Under the pieces are notes generated by a model, which was not told the origin of the DNA, ran no database searches, and was given only the letters and a program-made list of their open reading frames with translations. Position numbers and translations under genes: made by a program. From assembly GCA_029532415.1 (NCBI GenBank), contig JAQOTA010000052.1, positions 3,410,001 through 3,474,000 on the forward strand: DNA of 64,000 bases. Reading direction: 5' to 3'. This document shows positions 11,501 through 22,700 of the stretch, piece by piece (position 1 is the stretch's first letter; every line of letters begins with the position of its first letter). Source of the stretch: Marasmius tenuissimus. Lineage: Eukaryota > Basidiomycota > Agaricomycetes > Agaricales > Marasmiaceae.

Positions 11501-13128
11501 TTGAAAGAGAGCAAACATTTCACGGAGACGGCGTTGGATACGGTTATACCTGGGACGCCGGATAGGATACACAACTTGCTTTTTGCGAGTGGGTTCATCA
11601 AGGAGTTTATGAGTGGGGAGCAAAAGTTGACTGGTGCGTTGTTGTCTTTCCCATCGTTCGTTCGTTCCTTGTTTCCTTTTCCTGACAACCTGTCGTTTGT
11701 AGACATCCAAATGTCAGACTGGACACCCACCTCACCCACCGCGCCCCAAGGTCTCCTAGCCCGCAACATGTCCTACATCAAACCCTTGAACGCCCCCGTC
11801 GGCCCCAAATCGACGAAATGCGAGATCCGGGACGAAATCGTGCATTGTGATTTCGAAGACTACGTGTCGACGATTTCGACGACGAGGACACCGGATGTGC
11901 CGAGCGGGAGCGTGTTCAGTGTGAAGACGAGGACGTGTGTGATGTGGGCGAGTGTGGCGAGTAGTAGGGTTGTGGTGACGACGCAGGTGGAGTGGACTGG
12001 GAGGAGTTTTATAAAGGGTGAGTTTTCTGGTTTTTTTTTTGTCTGGTTGGTTGTGGTGGTGGTTCTTCGGTGTTGGGTGTTGGGGGGCGTCGTGTTGGGT
12101 GTTGGTTGCAACGAGGCTGTTGCATGTTGGGCGTTGCTGCGGAAAATGATGACTGTGTTTTTTGTGCGGCTACGCTCGGGTATCGTACACGGGTCGCAGT
12201 TTGCTGCGTTTTTTTCCTTGTTCACCGCATTCATCTTTTACGTTTTACTTTTGACGTGACATGACCCGCTGATGTCGTCCTGTCTGTCTTTCATATATAT
12301 CCAGGCATCATCGAACGTTCAGCCATCGACGGTCAAAAAACGCAATACACCGAACTCGACCGTGCGATGCGCGCATACATCAAAGAACACCAATCCGAAT
12401 TCTTACCCGACGGTGTCGACCTCGCTCAAGCGACCCCCGCTGCTTCTCAAGAAGTCGATGCCGCCGCCACCGCCACCACCACCGCAGAGGGAGGGGGAGA
12501 CGTCCCACCCACACCGAAAGAACGTGAACGCGAACGAAATCAACGAGCGTTCCAATGGGCCTGGGACACGTTTGACGGCGCGTTCAACGTTGCGAAGACG
12601 AGTGCAAAGGGCGCGATTGAGCTTATATGGGACGCGTGGGATCAGAGTGAGACGACGACGATGTTGTATTTTGTGATTGTGGGGTTGGTGTTGAGTAACG
12701 TCTGGACGTGGTTTTCGGTGTCTTCGTTGAATTCGGGGTCGGTGGGGAAGAGGGAGCTGAGAGAGTTGAGGGAGTTGAGGAGGGAATTGAGGGAGAGGGA
12801 TGTTGGGTTGTTGGAGGTTACGACGGGTAGGAAGGGTGCTGGGGGTGGTGGTAGTGGTGCGGGTGGGAAGGAAGAGGATGGGGAGGGGGAGAGGGAGAAG
12901 TGGATTCAGGGGATTGTTTCTGCGTTGAGAGATGAGATGAAGCATCCGACTCCGACTCCTCCGACTTCTCCTGCGGCGGTGGAGATAACAGATGAGGAAG
13001 GGAAGATCGTGAAAGAACGGTTGGAGGAAACGGTCGCTCGGTTGACCAAGGCTTTGGACGATATCGAGGAGCAGGCTAGGCTTGTGAGGCAGACTCTGCA
13101 GCAGGCTTCGTTGGGGAGCTTGGATTGA
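8592..13128 (+). CDS. GRAM and VASt (StART-like) domain membrane protein, Lam/Ysp2 family sterol transporter
   Basis: The protein starts MAPGFFSKLVKPGPSITVNG and runs through several hundred low-complexity Ser/Pro/Thr/Asn and then Gly/Arg/Asp-rich residues. A GRAM domain follows (about 10780-11270; GFAVASSRRN, FHELFPGIPEGDYLIE, GRLYISENHICFHANILG), spliced over two short introns. A VASt/StART-like domain comes next (about 11470-12350), then a Glu/Arg-rich stretch, one transmembrane helix near 12655-12720 (MLYFVIVGLVLSNVWTWF) and a C-terminal coiled coil. Yeast Lam proteins of this layout sit in the ER at plasma-membrane contact sites and move sterols. The GRAM, VASt and TM order is clear. Exon joins in the disordered N-terminal half are uncertain: one frame change fits an intron at about 9484-9551, another lies between 10282 and 10740, and a ~540 bp intron may start at 9743. 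Confidence 0.85.
10536..10740 (+). repeat. G-rich low-complexity tract in the GRAM/VASt gene
   Basis: Runs of three or more G recur every few bases, for example GGGGACGGGGACGGGG, so the sense strand fits the four-G-tract rule for G-quadruplexes several times. It lies in the disordered region just before the GRAM exon, in a place where the reading frame also has to change. Confidence 0.6.
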
Positions 13129-13451
13129 TGTCGATGGACTCTTTGCTTTTCGTTTATGTATTCTTTATCTGTATCTTTGGGGGTTCTTTATCTTTGGTTT
13201 TCCTTTTCATCGGAAACTCGTCGCTCGTTACATGCTTTCTCTCTCTTTCTCTCTCTATCTTTTCACGACTTGCTGACGCCTATATATATCTGTTACATAT
13301 CTGGATACCTCTCCTCACCATCGCTATATCGTACTGGCCCACGTTCTCAACAAGTAGTTGGCACAATTCCATCGTCGTTTGGCAGGCATATTACAATGAT
13401 GTACAAAAGAACCGAACAAGAAAAACCAACCACCGTCGCAATCACAACCCA

Positions 13452-14742
13452 TCACGCAACTCCATACTCTACAGGCTCCTGACACTTTCCATCCAACACA
13501 CAATCCCTCCAAGCAGCATACATCAAAACCACAAAATTCTGCCCCTCAGGACTCCCCGTCGTAAACGGCGTCCTATCCCCCCAATTTAACGGGTTAACAG
13601 CAGGCGTCACGACGCCCTCGGACGTCACATGCGGGTTACCCCCTTCGTCGTTCCCACCGAGAACACCACGAATTCCGTCTGCCCAAGCTGTGTATCGTCC
13701 ATTACCACTACCACTACCACTACCACCGAAGACGTTGGGTTGTAGAACGGCCATTCGATACGCGACTGCGGCTAATAAAGACGATCCGGAGATCTCGCCG
13801 AACCAATGTCCCCCATCGTCGTTGAGGTAATTCGGGAGTAGCCCCTGATCTGGAGTCGACCCCATAGCTGCGTCTAATATCTCCTTGATCCACACAGTCA
13901 ATTCGGCGATGACAGTCTCTCGATAGTCCGATGGGACATATATTCGGGTGCTTTCATGACCGTAGCGAGGACGCGAGTCATTCCAGCTGCGACCCATGCG
14001 TTTCCTGTTGACCAGAGACCGGGGTCTGGGGTACTGGAGGGGTTGATGATGTGTTTCCAGAGACGGGTGGGGTCGCCGCTGCTGAGAATGTTGCGGTAGA
14101 GACGACATTGGTCGATGGCGTGTTGGAGGAGAGCGAGGTTTCGAGTTGTGACGGCGTAGTAGGCTATGAATGGGGGTGCCATGTAGATAAAGTCTGCCCT
14201 TATCGTGGAGGAAGAGAAAGGGTCAGATAGATTCTTCTCTTGGGTGGTAAAGGCCGTGATCGGTGAGCTCACCAGAGTTCAGGACCTTCGACGCGATGAG
14301 AGATCGCACCGTTCCAATACTTGGGCGCGTCGTATACAACATAATCGAGCTGTCTCTCCGCCGCGTCCCTATACATAGGAATCGTACCTCCCAGCATGAG
14401 AGCACTCACACCCAAACTCGCTGGATCGCCGACTGCACCATCGCCATCAGCCAACGCGTTCTTCGCGTCTTCGCTGATCACGATCGTCTGTTGCGCGTAT
14501 CGAAGCGCTTTGACGGTGCTCGGATCTAAATCTGAGCGGAAGGGATCGCAGCCAAAGACGGAGAGAGAGCTGTTGTGGAGTTCGAGGAGGGCTTGGGAGG
14601 CCGTGCCGAATTCCCAGGAGTGGGAGGGGAGGGAGCGGGCGAGCTGGGAGACGAGGGAGATGTCGAAGCCTGGAGAGAAGGGGAATGGGTTGTCTACTAG
14701 TGGGACGCAGGAGGCTGCGATGGAGAAGAATGCGAGTTGCAT
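13452..14742 (-). CDS. Six-hairpin glycosidase-like secreted protein, with an apparent 1-base frameshift
   Basis: The protein starts MQLAFFSIAASCVPLVDNPF (weak signal peptide). Exon 1 ends with VEGPELW, exon 2 continues ADFIYMAPPFIAYYAVTTRN and contains GLWSTGNAWVAAGMTRVLA, and the C-terminal part has WFGEISGSSLLAAVAYRMA. This pattern fits fungal proteins annotated as six-hairpin ((alpha/alpha)6 barrel) glycosidases, distantly like GH88/GH105. Such enzymes act on pectin-type or wall polysaccharides; the substrate here is unknown. Between MKAPEY and SDYRETVIAELTVWI the frame shifts by one base at about 13931-13945 with no room for a normal intron. The gene is therefore either freshly broken by a 1-base deletion or carries a sequencing error. 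It shares a 449 bp upstream region with centrin. Confidence 0.75.
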
Positions 14743-15191
14743 GGTGGAAGTGAGAGAGAGAGTTTGAGTTTGAAGGTCTCAGAACATGGAAGGCTGCTTA
14801 CCTGTCGATAGATTTTGACCCGAATATCGAGGCCAAAAATCTTTGTACTTCAAAGGGGGCGGGGAGATTCTAATTTTGTTGCTTGCACATTCTGTGAGAA
14901 CACGTCAATCCTGCCTACATAGTTGTAAGAAATCGTCAAGGTTGAGATATCCGTTCGTTCCTCACCGTTTAGCGACAATCATATTGAAGGGCTTCATGAG
15001 AGTGGTAAGAGTACTGCAAAACGCGTCGCGCGCGTGACCCCGGTCCATGGACATCCGTCCCTGGTTGACTCGTGACAAAAATCACAACACACGACTCGTC
15101 ACACACCACGCGAGTCACACACCTCTCTTCGCGACCACCACCCCCACCCCATCCTTCCTTCCTCTCCCCACCTCTCCCCACCTCAAACGCG
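14743..15191. promoter_or_regulatory. Shared upstream region of divergent glycosidase and centrin genes
   Basis: The two ATGs face away from each other across 449 bp, so both promoters must lie here. A pyrimidine-rich stretch at about 15120-15185 precedes the centrin ATG. No clear TATA box was found. Confidence 0.45.
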
Positions 15192-15809
15192 ATGTACGGC
15201 TCCTCCGCCGCCCAAAAAGCCAAACGACGCACGCACACCCGTCCCGACCTAACCGAAGACCAAAAACAAGAAATCAAAGAAGCCTTCGAACTCTTCGACA
15301 CCGACAAGGACGGTAAAATCGACTACCACGAGCTGAAAGTCGCCATGCGAGCTTTGGGGTTCGACTTGAAGAAGGCGGAGGTGTTGAAGTTGTTGAGGGA
15401 TAATGATAAGAGTGGGCAGGGGTTTATGAATTTTGAGGATTTTGCTATTGCCAGTGAGTGCTTGGGGGGGGGTGGTGGGTTTTTTTTTTTAGCGGTTACT
15501 GACGTTCGTTTCTGCTACTAGTGAGCGAACGAATACTCGCGCGTGATCCGAATGAAGAGATACGGCGAGCTTTTCATCTGTTTGACGATGATAATACCGG
15601 GAAGATCAGTTTGAAGAATCTTAGACGGGTAGCGAAGGAGATTGGGGATAGACTAGAGGAGGATGAGTTGTACGTTTCTCCTTCTTCCTCTCTCTGAATT
15701 ACATCTGACCTTTCTCCCCAGACAAGCCATGATAGACGAATTCGACCTCGACCAAGACGGCGAGATAAACGAACAAGAGTTTTTTGCGATAATGGCTGAC
15801 GAGACGTAG
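15192..15809 (+). CDS. CDC31: Centrin (Cdc31-type EF-hand protein)
   Basis: Three exons (15192-15453, 15522-15669, 15722-15809) give 498 nt, 165 aa, the standard centrin length. A short basic N-terminus leads into [16 protein letters not shown], the first EF-hand, with a full set of Ca-binding residues. EF2 ([15 protein letters not shown]) is less canonical, as is common in centrins. EF3 ([13 protein letters not shown]) and EF4 ([13 protein letters not shown]) follow. Centrin acts in spindle pole body duplication and also in nuclear pore mRNA export and nucleotide excision repair complexes. The [16 protein letters not shown] segment after EF1 favours centrin over calmodulin. Every splice junction is GT..AG and keeps frame. 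Confidence 0.93.
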
Positions 15810-16553
15810 GCGTAGGCGCGTAGTTGGGGGGGTTTCTCGCTGTTGCTCTTTTGCTTTCGAATTTTTTATGGTGCGTTTTTCGTTGCCTCGCGTGCTTTGG
15901 TCCTTGGGTGATGTTGATGAGAGTCTTTTCTATCTCTAGCCTTACTCTTTCTCTAACCAACCATCGCGCCTGTACGCTGTATCAGTATTGCAATTCATAA
16001 CATGGGTTCTATAAAGACCTCCCCAGAACTTGGAATTGGGGTTACGACCCACCCTCGGCTTCGTCAGCCTCTGCATCCATGCCATGACTGGCGAGCCACA
16101 CTCCACCGTTCAACGCGCACGGTTCGTCCAGGTTGTGTGGGTACAGAAGAAGGGCTTGAGGCGAATAATGGCTCTCTAGACTGAAAAGGTTATTTCTTAC
16201 TAAAACGAGGCCCCTTCGAACAGGGTAGAGCGTAGCTTCTCAGGGATCGCGCACTTTCCACCCCTCTCTACTTAGGTGTTTCTTCCTAACCTTCCGTTTC
16301 GTGTACCGGTCCTCGAACGAACCAACGAAAAAATCTTAGCCCCCTTCAACCGAGGGCAATCGATGCTGAGCACTGAGCACTGAACTCGAGACACAGACAC
16401 GATTTCATGCCACAATCGGATTTCACTCCTTCGTTCAACGTTCCTGGTTTCTAACAAAACTGACTGGTCCCCTGGAAAGGTGAAGGGGGGGGGGAGGTTT
16501 GAATCGTATGTATAGCTTGTGCCATAATTCTCACCTGTATTTTTGGGCGCTCG
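15810..16553. other. Intergenic, no gene recognised
   Basis: This is the 3' flank of centrin up to the T-run behind tRNA-Ile. Nothing else was recognised; small open frames show no domain. Confidence 0.45.
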
Positions 16554-16570
16554 AAAAAAAAAAAAAAAAA
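16554..16570 (-). terminator. Pol III T17 terminator of tRNA-Ile
   Basis: Seventeen A residues on the plus strand form a T17 run on the gene strand, 20 bp beyond the tRNA-Ile 3' end. They are better explained as a Pol III stop than as a retroposon tail because no direct repeat flanks them. Confidence 0.7.
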
Positions 16571-16590
16571 CCACTACAAGTCTTCGTCAC

Positions 16591-16664
16591 TGGCCAACGT
16601 GGGGATCGAACCCAAGACCTTCGCGTTATTAGCACGACGCTCTAACCAACTGAGCTAGTCGGCC
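16591..16664 (-). tRNA. tRNA-Ile (AAU)
   Basis: The minus strand reads GGCCGACTAGCTCAGTTGG at the 5' end and GTTGGCCA at the 3' end, forming the acceptor stem with one G-T pair. The anticodon loop CTAATAA gives AAT. The T-arm holds GGTTCGATCC. There is no intron. The gene is 50 bp from the edge of the right inverted-repeat arm. Confidence 0.95.
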
Positions 16665-16714
16665 TACACTTGGGTTTAGTAGGGTGTGCTATATGATGCA
16701 TTCGAGTGAACCAC

Positions 16715-16782
16715 TTATCACAGTGGATTTTGACCATTAGATCATCATTCCATTAACCCAGGTTTGAATCCTGGTTAGACCT
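16715..16782 (+). pseudogene. 5'-truncated tRNA-Gln remnant
   Basis: From TTATCACAGTGG to the acceptor 3' strand TTAGACC this equals the intact tRNA-Gln at 6093-6178, including the same 14-base intron, with one change in the T-loop (GGTTTGAATCC). The first 18 bases of the tRNA are missing: the match stops in the D-loop and unrelated sequence follows. Without the acceptor 5' strand and half of the D-arm it cannot make a tRNA. Confidence 0.88.
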
Positions 16783-16983
16783 CTATTTTTCTTCACGACG
16801 GCAAGGACAATCGAAACGATAGGATACTTGGAAGCTTCCCGTTATTCGTCATCTTCCGAGCTGCGAGAAGAAAAGGGGGCACAAGTCTTACTATATACGA
16901 AAGCTACATAACTACGTACGTTGAAGTCCTTCGTTTGAAACATCCTCAATGCTCATATGGCTGTTGTTGTCTTCTTTAATCTT

Positions 16984-17794
16984 CATTCCGAGTTTCGGGG
17001 TAGTTCTAGCTCGTGCGTGAGCATATGAACTTGCATGTTACCTTCACGAGTGTAATCCTTTTTTTTGCAGAGTCCCGGCCAAGGGCATTCATCTGAGTAT
17101 CCCGAACCCGGGAGCAGTCAGAGTCAGTGAGGCAACAAGTTCAAGCTCTCGCGTTTGACTATACGCACGTCTTTCTCCAGTAACGTGCACCCCCTCTGCG
17201 TTGAGCATGCCTTGAGAAGCGCTTTCCGCAGCCAACCACTGCGCACAAGAAACATCGGGCATCATTCTTTTTGCACAGAACGCTTGGCCTCCGAAATGCC
17301 ATGGGTACACATATGTTTTTTTTTCAATGCATTACTACGGGCGAAGTGCCTCGAGCATCCGGGCCAAGAGCATTTATCTAGAAAATTAGCTCGGACGGCG
17401 TTATCCGTAGGGTTGAACGTCGTGGACTCACACTGGCGTTGCCCGCGATAGTGCGAGCGTATGTGTAGAATTCGGCCAGCCGAGCTTAAAAATCGCTTCC
17501 GGCATCCAGGAAATGTGCAAGCATATGTGGAAGCTTCATTTGAAGACATATAAGCAAAAGTCCGAGGAACATACGGGGCTAGTAAGGAAGGTAGAAACTC
17601 ACTCTTGTTCTTGTTCTGAGGGACCTCAGTGGTACTGACATCGCCTGTTGCTTTTATCTGCCCTTCCATTGGCTCTGAAATCTCACACGAGCTACTCTCT
17701 TCCTCCCCAGGTTGATACTGGAAGTGTAATAAACGTGGATGCTGTCTATCCGTCCTTGTTCCAAGGTGGCAAAACGGCGAAACTCACCTCCGAT

Positions 17795-17835
<41 letters not shown>

Positions 17836-18265
17836 ATCTGAGATGTGGTGTCCTTCCCCCTGCTGTTTGCTAGTCGTTGTGTCGTTCTCCAACTGTGCCA
17901 TCTGGAGGCGAAGAATTCATGTCAATGGATCACAGAAGACCGTTGGCACGACTTACTAGTTTCTTTAGCTCGACGATCTCCCTCCGTGCTTGGTCGCGTT
18001 CAGCTAGCGCGCTCCGAGCTTCTTGTATTGCATTCGCGCTTTCCTCTGTCAATCGTGTCATTTCCCTGTTGTGTTTAGCCTCTAGCGCCTCTGCATCTCT
18101 TGCATACCGTCAGTGTATGGTGTATCCATATGGTCATACACATTTCGACTAGGCCCTTCGCAGCTTCTGGAGAGACTCACCGTTGAGAGGAGGGTTGAGT
18201 CACGGACGAACGAGATCGATTTTTTTGATCTGGTCCTGGCCCTACTTATTGGGATTATTATCCAT
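16984..18265 (-). pseudogene. Broken copy of the coiled-coil/C2H2 zinc-finger gene
   Basis: Exon and intron positions match the intact gene at 4634-5895, but the frame is broken many times. Codon 8 is TAG. Extra bases occur in A-runs after the start and in the fingers, for example near 17272 and 17317. The CPWPGC of the last finger is destroyed by inserted bases near 17062-17075, and the stop codon is changed. The acidic exon carries an expanded GAC-GAG hexamer. It is most likely not translated into a working protein. Confidence 0.85.
17795..17836. repeat. TCCTCG hexanucleotide microsatellite
   Basis: Six perfect TCCTCG units followed by TCCTCA. On the pseudogene strand they would encode alternating Asp/Glu. 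The intact copy has about one unit at the same place (around 5078-5095), so the repeat grew after the duplication. Confidence 0.85.
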
Positions 18266-18716
18266 GGCGCTCGGCTCGGACAGTCAAATGTTCCAGCCTT
18301 CTCCAGATTTCAGGAGCTCAGAATCGCTTTGAAGTTTGAGCAAATAGAATCAAATCGGCTCTAGTGAGGGCGATGTCAGAGATGAATCACGAATTTTCAG
18401 AGAGTCAGTCAGTCAGATATTGTCATGGTTCAGGACAACCGTGAGTCACAGACTCGCAGTCAGGTCACAGGATGGAAGTTATGTGACAAGCCTGGTGACA
18501 GGCTGCGCTTGGAATCAACTTGAACCTTTGACAACCAAACAGCCGGCTCAAAATCTCATCGCTATGGAATGCTAGGACTCAGCTTCTAGTATATACTCTC
18601 ACAGTACTCCCCTGGCTCAATTCTGCTCGAATTTTTTTATTGGGATCTTGGGTCGACTGAAATGTAATCTCGAACGCGCGCGGCCAGCCTCGATCGACTT
18701 GAATCACGAAAATTGC

Positions 18717-19663
18717 CGACAGTGAACCGAGGCTTCAACTATCTGAGCTCTACTTATTGTGTAGTCCTCCAGAATTCCGTTCAGGTAACCACACTTCGAC
18801 CTGACGTGGTGGCTGAGCATCAAGCGGGGACCTGATTCGACATTCAAATCAACGGTGGTTTCTATACTTAGCTTAGCGAGTTCTTTCTCACCTCGGAAAA
18901 CCAGTGTCTTTTCGCTAAAGTATTGGCCAGTCGGAGCGATCCAGTGATGAGGGACCTTGAGAGACTTCAGCTTTGAAGCGCTTCGCGCAGGGACTCGTCG
19001 GTCTTCTCGGTGAGCTCAGAGAATACGGGGCCAAGTAGCCTCAGGTATGTAGCGCGTGGGAGCTTTGAAGTTTGCAATTAAGAACCCAATACATCTGCTT
19101 CCGTGCATTTTTGTCTTGCTGATCCGCCGGGAGGGTAATTACTTTGTGCGGCAAATGATTTATCATGATGCAGAAGACAAACCGGCTCGTCGTAAGGGTT
19201 CAGTTCGGATATCTCGGGAAAAGCTACTCTGGCACCGTCAATCCGGACATCAAAAACCGTTTTTTTCAGATCTTCATAGTCCCTTCCTACACAGCAATAG
19301 GCAGATTTTCGGGTTCTACAGTCTACTCACCGGACGGCTCCCGTGCACGGAAAAGCAGAATGGCCAGAAATATTAATAGGCCACCCGCTGATCCCCGTTG
19401 GTGCTTCCATCTGGTTGACAGAGCCCCAGATTTCTACTGGCTGCTCCACGTCTCCCTGCTGGGACTCCCAGCTGTATACTTCCCGCTGGCTCTTAGTTTT
19501 CCCATGAACTACTGATTCGTCCTTCAAGTTACTTAATCGGGCTGCTGAATTCAAGTTCAATCTACTTCGGGATTCGGCTACCTCTAAGTCCTCCTGCTGC
19601 GTGCGGTCCAACGGATGCAATGTTCATAGGTACATGTACGTGTGATTGAGGATTAAGCTCGAC
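18717..19663. other. Intergenic, no gene recognised
   Basis: This lies between the right repeat arm and tRNA-His. Small overlapping open frames occur at 19056-19620 on both strands without any recognisable domain. Confidence 0.4.
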
Positions 19664-19746
19664 GTCTTGGTCGATTAGTGGTTAAATCATCTCGTTGTGG
19701 CTCTGACACTACCGAGAAGCCGAGGGCTCGACTCCCTCCCGAGACA
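19664..19746 (+). tRNA. Probable tRNA-His (GUG), intron-containing
   Basis: Acceptor GTCTTGG/CCGAGAC (one G-T pair), D-arm GATTAGTGGTTAAATC, anticodon stem TCTCG/CGAGA, and T-stem GAGGG/CCCTC with loop CTCGACT. The 18-base anticodon loop reads as a 7-base loop with anticodon GTG plus an 11-base intron. TAGTGGTTA and TTGTGG are also seen in normal eukaryotic tRNA-His. The T-loop starts with C rather than T, which lowers confidence slightly. A T8 run follows 25 bp downstream. Confidence 0.72.
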
Positions 19747-19770
19747 ATGCAAGTGGGGTGATTATCTCAA

Positions 19771-19778
19771 TTTTTTTT
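19771..19778 (+). terminator. Pol III T8 terminator of tRNA-His
   Basis: Eight T residues, 25 bp after the tRNA 3' end. Confidence 0.65.
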
Positions 19779-22700
19779 CGGTCCCATACTAGTTAATACT
19801 CGTCAACTTGAGCATTGGCAGTGGCTCTGTGTGCTCTACCAGTTTTCTCTCTTTTACACTTGTCCGTTGTGTGAGATTTAAACTGATGTACGCTACGGAT
19901 CCGGAGATTCCCACGCGCCTGTGGCGGATTTCTAACCTCTGCATAAGTTCGTCGAACATGTACACCCACAATGGTCAATAGATATACTGGGTGGCCGGCG
20001 GTGAAGCCTGAGGCGGACCCAGGTGTCGCCCAGGTCAACCCCCGATACTAGACTCCCTCTATAGCGCCTTCTGGAAGCGCAGATGTCGCGGTGGCGTCAA
20101 CTCACCGGCTCCTTGTGCCTCCTTGTAACTTTATCAGATAATCCCATCATTGCTACGTCTCGTCTCCATTCTCACTGAAATTCGGGGGCAAAAGTCATCC
20201 GACTTTCGTCTATCCTCTGGATGGATTTGAAAATGCATTGACAGCGACTAGCGACTACACCGCTGCACGGGTGCGACAAGAATTTGATGAGAACAAGGAT
20301 GTTAAGAATTTGGTAACAAATTGTCGGGGAAAATGAATTTTCGACACTTGGCTCATGTGGTGACTCCCGGCCCCTCGACGAGTGGGTCTCAGATTGATGC
20401 CAGATTTTTATTAACATATGTCGACACTGGCAACCTGGTTCGGCTGCTCTCCGGCTTGGGTACCTGTTGGACCATTCCTTCCCTCGCTTCATTCGCTCGG
20501 ATCCTCCCAATAGCCCAGTAAAAACACGATGAAATGATTATATATTGCTCAAGTTGACTACAGGATATCGGTATACATACCTTTAAACCATTGTTTTACA
20601 TACCGAGCACGCCACATTCCCCTCAATGGAGATACATTAACCATGATTAACGCCTGTTGGACCGCGTCGGTCCTAAACATATAATAAAGTGGACATCGTA
20701 ACCAAAAGGCTGGAATATAGTGAATCAGCATCTCACGGATTGTTCTGAGTACGAGTACATACTCACTGCTCGGTCCTGTGCCCTTTCGGCGGGGTATGAG
20801 CGGTATAAAGGGGAAATATTCAAGCGGCAGAGAGTCTGGGTTGCGGAAGTTGAGCCTGTCAAGTCAGGGAAAATAGTTAGAAAAGGTTGAGATGACTGTG
20901 AATGGAATGAGGACGAACACGAGTGTGTAAACACCAGCCGTGTACCTGTAAAATGAACATCTTGTTAGTTGGCTGGCCAATTGTTGCAAGGCAAGTACTT
21001 GGAACTCACTGCTGGCTTCCCAGTAGGTGTACGAGCACGTCTATATGATGGGCCTTAGATCACGATGCATCCAGGTCCAGCAGTGCAACCACTCACCTGC
21101 ATCGAAATCCACTTTCTAAGTGATACGACGATCGTAAAAATGTGCTCAAAGGTTGTGAGATTCTGTGATACTAAGATATCAAAACCTTCTCACCATTTCC
21201 GGGGCCACGGTGAAAGCATTTGGATGAGGAATGATGCATATCTTGAGCTCGTAAAATGACCACTCGACTTTGAAGAGTGTACAAACTGTTGGCTTGTGAG
21301 TAGAATGGCAATCTCGGCGAGAATGAACGACCTATGGAAAGAGTGATCAGCACGACACAAAATCTAGACAGAAGAGGTAATTTCAAAGGGAACAATGAGA
21401 TATAGAAAGATGAGCGGCGTTGAATTAAAGAACGGTTTGGTTGATATCGATGTCGGAGGAGAAGACAAGGTGGATTTGACTCAACCTTCACGTGAGGGAG
21501 ACTTGGAAATGGATCAACGATTGCACGTGCGCTGACGCGCTCAAGCCCATCAAATAAGAGTAAATAAAGGTGCCGCGACCGGCACATGGGCCCACAGCAA
21601 ATTGGCGGAATCGGATGTTGACAAATTCTCAAAATATAACTTGTCATCAAAAAGATTACAATTCCCTACAAAATTCTCGCCTCGGGACTCTAGGAGTTGG
21701 ATAACGGCGATTCAGATTCCTTCTTGATATCAGACCGGTGCAGCGGTGTAGTGACCAGCTGAGCGTGTGCGGTTCGGTAGAATTCTGCGTCCCTCAGACC
21801 CCCTCACAAGGTACCTGGCACAACAAGCACACCCAAACGTAATTTACACTGTCAAAAAAAGCTTCCTTGATCGTGCAAGTTTGAAGTGCCCAGACAATTA
21901 GCACAATCGAGCGAAAGTAACGGAAGGTTGAATCCGTTATGAACGGAAAGGGGTGGGAGTCACTGTCTGACTTCAACGCCGGCCGGGCGCTTGCGAGTGG
22001 AAATTGTGGATTTTTTTGTGGATACCCTCGTCGCCCGATGGCGGAATTCTGGTCAATGTCTCGGCAGTCGAGAAGAGGAACTCTTCCGGGAGGTGGTCGT
22101 ATCCCTCTAAAGTTCTCCCTGCTTCAACTTGGACGCTTATAGCCCTCCTGACCCCCGCGGGAGTTGAAGTGTAAAGAAATGACGAATATGAAACGTGTGG
22201 CGTGAGGGCATAATGAGTCTTGCTGGAAGGCGCTCCGCTACACACTGAAACGCCAATCGGGTCAGGTCGAACTCGTTATATGGTTCCGACCCCGAGTCGG
22301 ACATCGGTAGCCACAACTAGCTATGGACGAGACAAATTATGCTCACTGCACCACACAGACGTCTCCAGAGACCCGACGGAACGCATGCGGGCTGCACATA
22401 GTGAGGAAGAGAAATTCACGAGGTCACGGATCGGAGGAATCGTGCGGTGAGCCTTCTGTTCGAGTGATCGTTGCTGTTACCTGTGGCTTGGAATCCCTCG
22501 GACTTGAATTCAGACTCGCAAGTCCGTCATCCGTGCCTCTGTTAATCATGCATGCTTTCCTTCAGAGCCTCACGTCGCTTTTCGATTTTCGATTGATGGT
22601 CTTCGGCTATGGTAGGAGCCTACCCAATGCGGCGAACTCTTAGACTGAGTCTGGGAGATGGACATCGGGAAATGCCGACCGATTGCGAGTGCGAGTGCGA

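Larger units (their letters stand above)
16715..18716 (-). repeat. Right arm of the ~2 kb inverted duplication
   Basis: This is the inverted partner of 4025-6160. It lacks the 198 bp poly(A)-tailed insert, carries an expanded hexamer at 17795-17836, has about 38 extra bp near 18560, and contains many small indels that break the zinc-finger frame. Its outer edge lies in a tRNA-Gln remnant. Confidence 0.9.

Noticed and set aside
16002..16184. 60-codon open frame downstream of centrin
   Set aside because: No homology, no splice partner, likely 3' flank sequence.
16554..16570. A17 run as a retroposon poly(A) tail
   Set aside because: No flanking direct repeat, and it sits exactly where the minus-strand tRNA-Ile needs its T-run terminator.
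20700..21650. Minus-strand exon-like pieces, one (near 21560-21640) faintly like part of CSC1/OSCA channels (SANLLWAH)
   Set aside because: An in-frame stop follows directly, the next pieces show no match to the same family, and no splice chain could be built.
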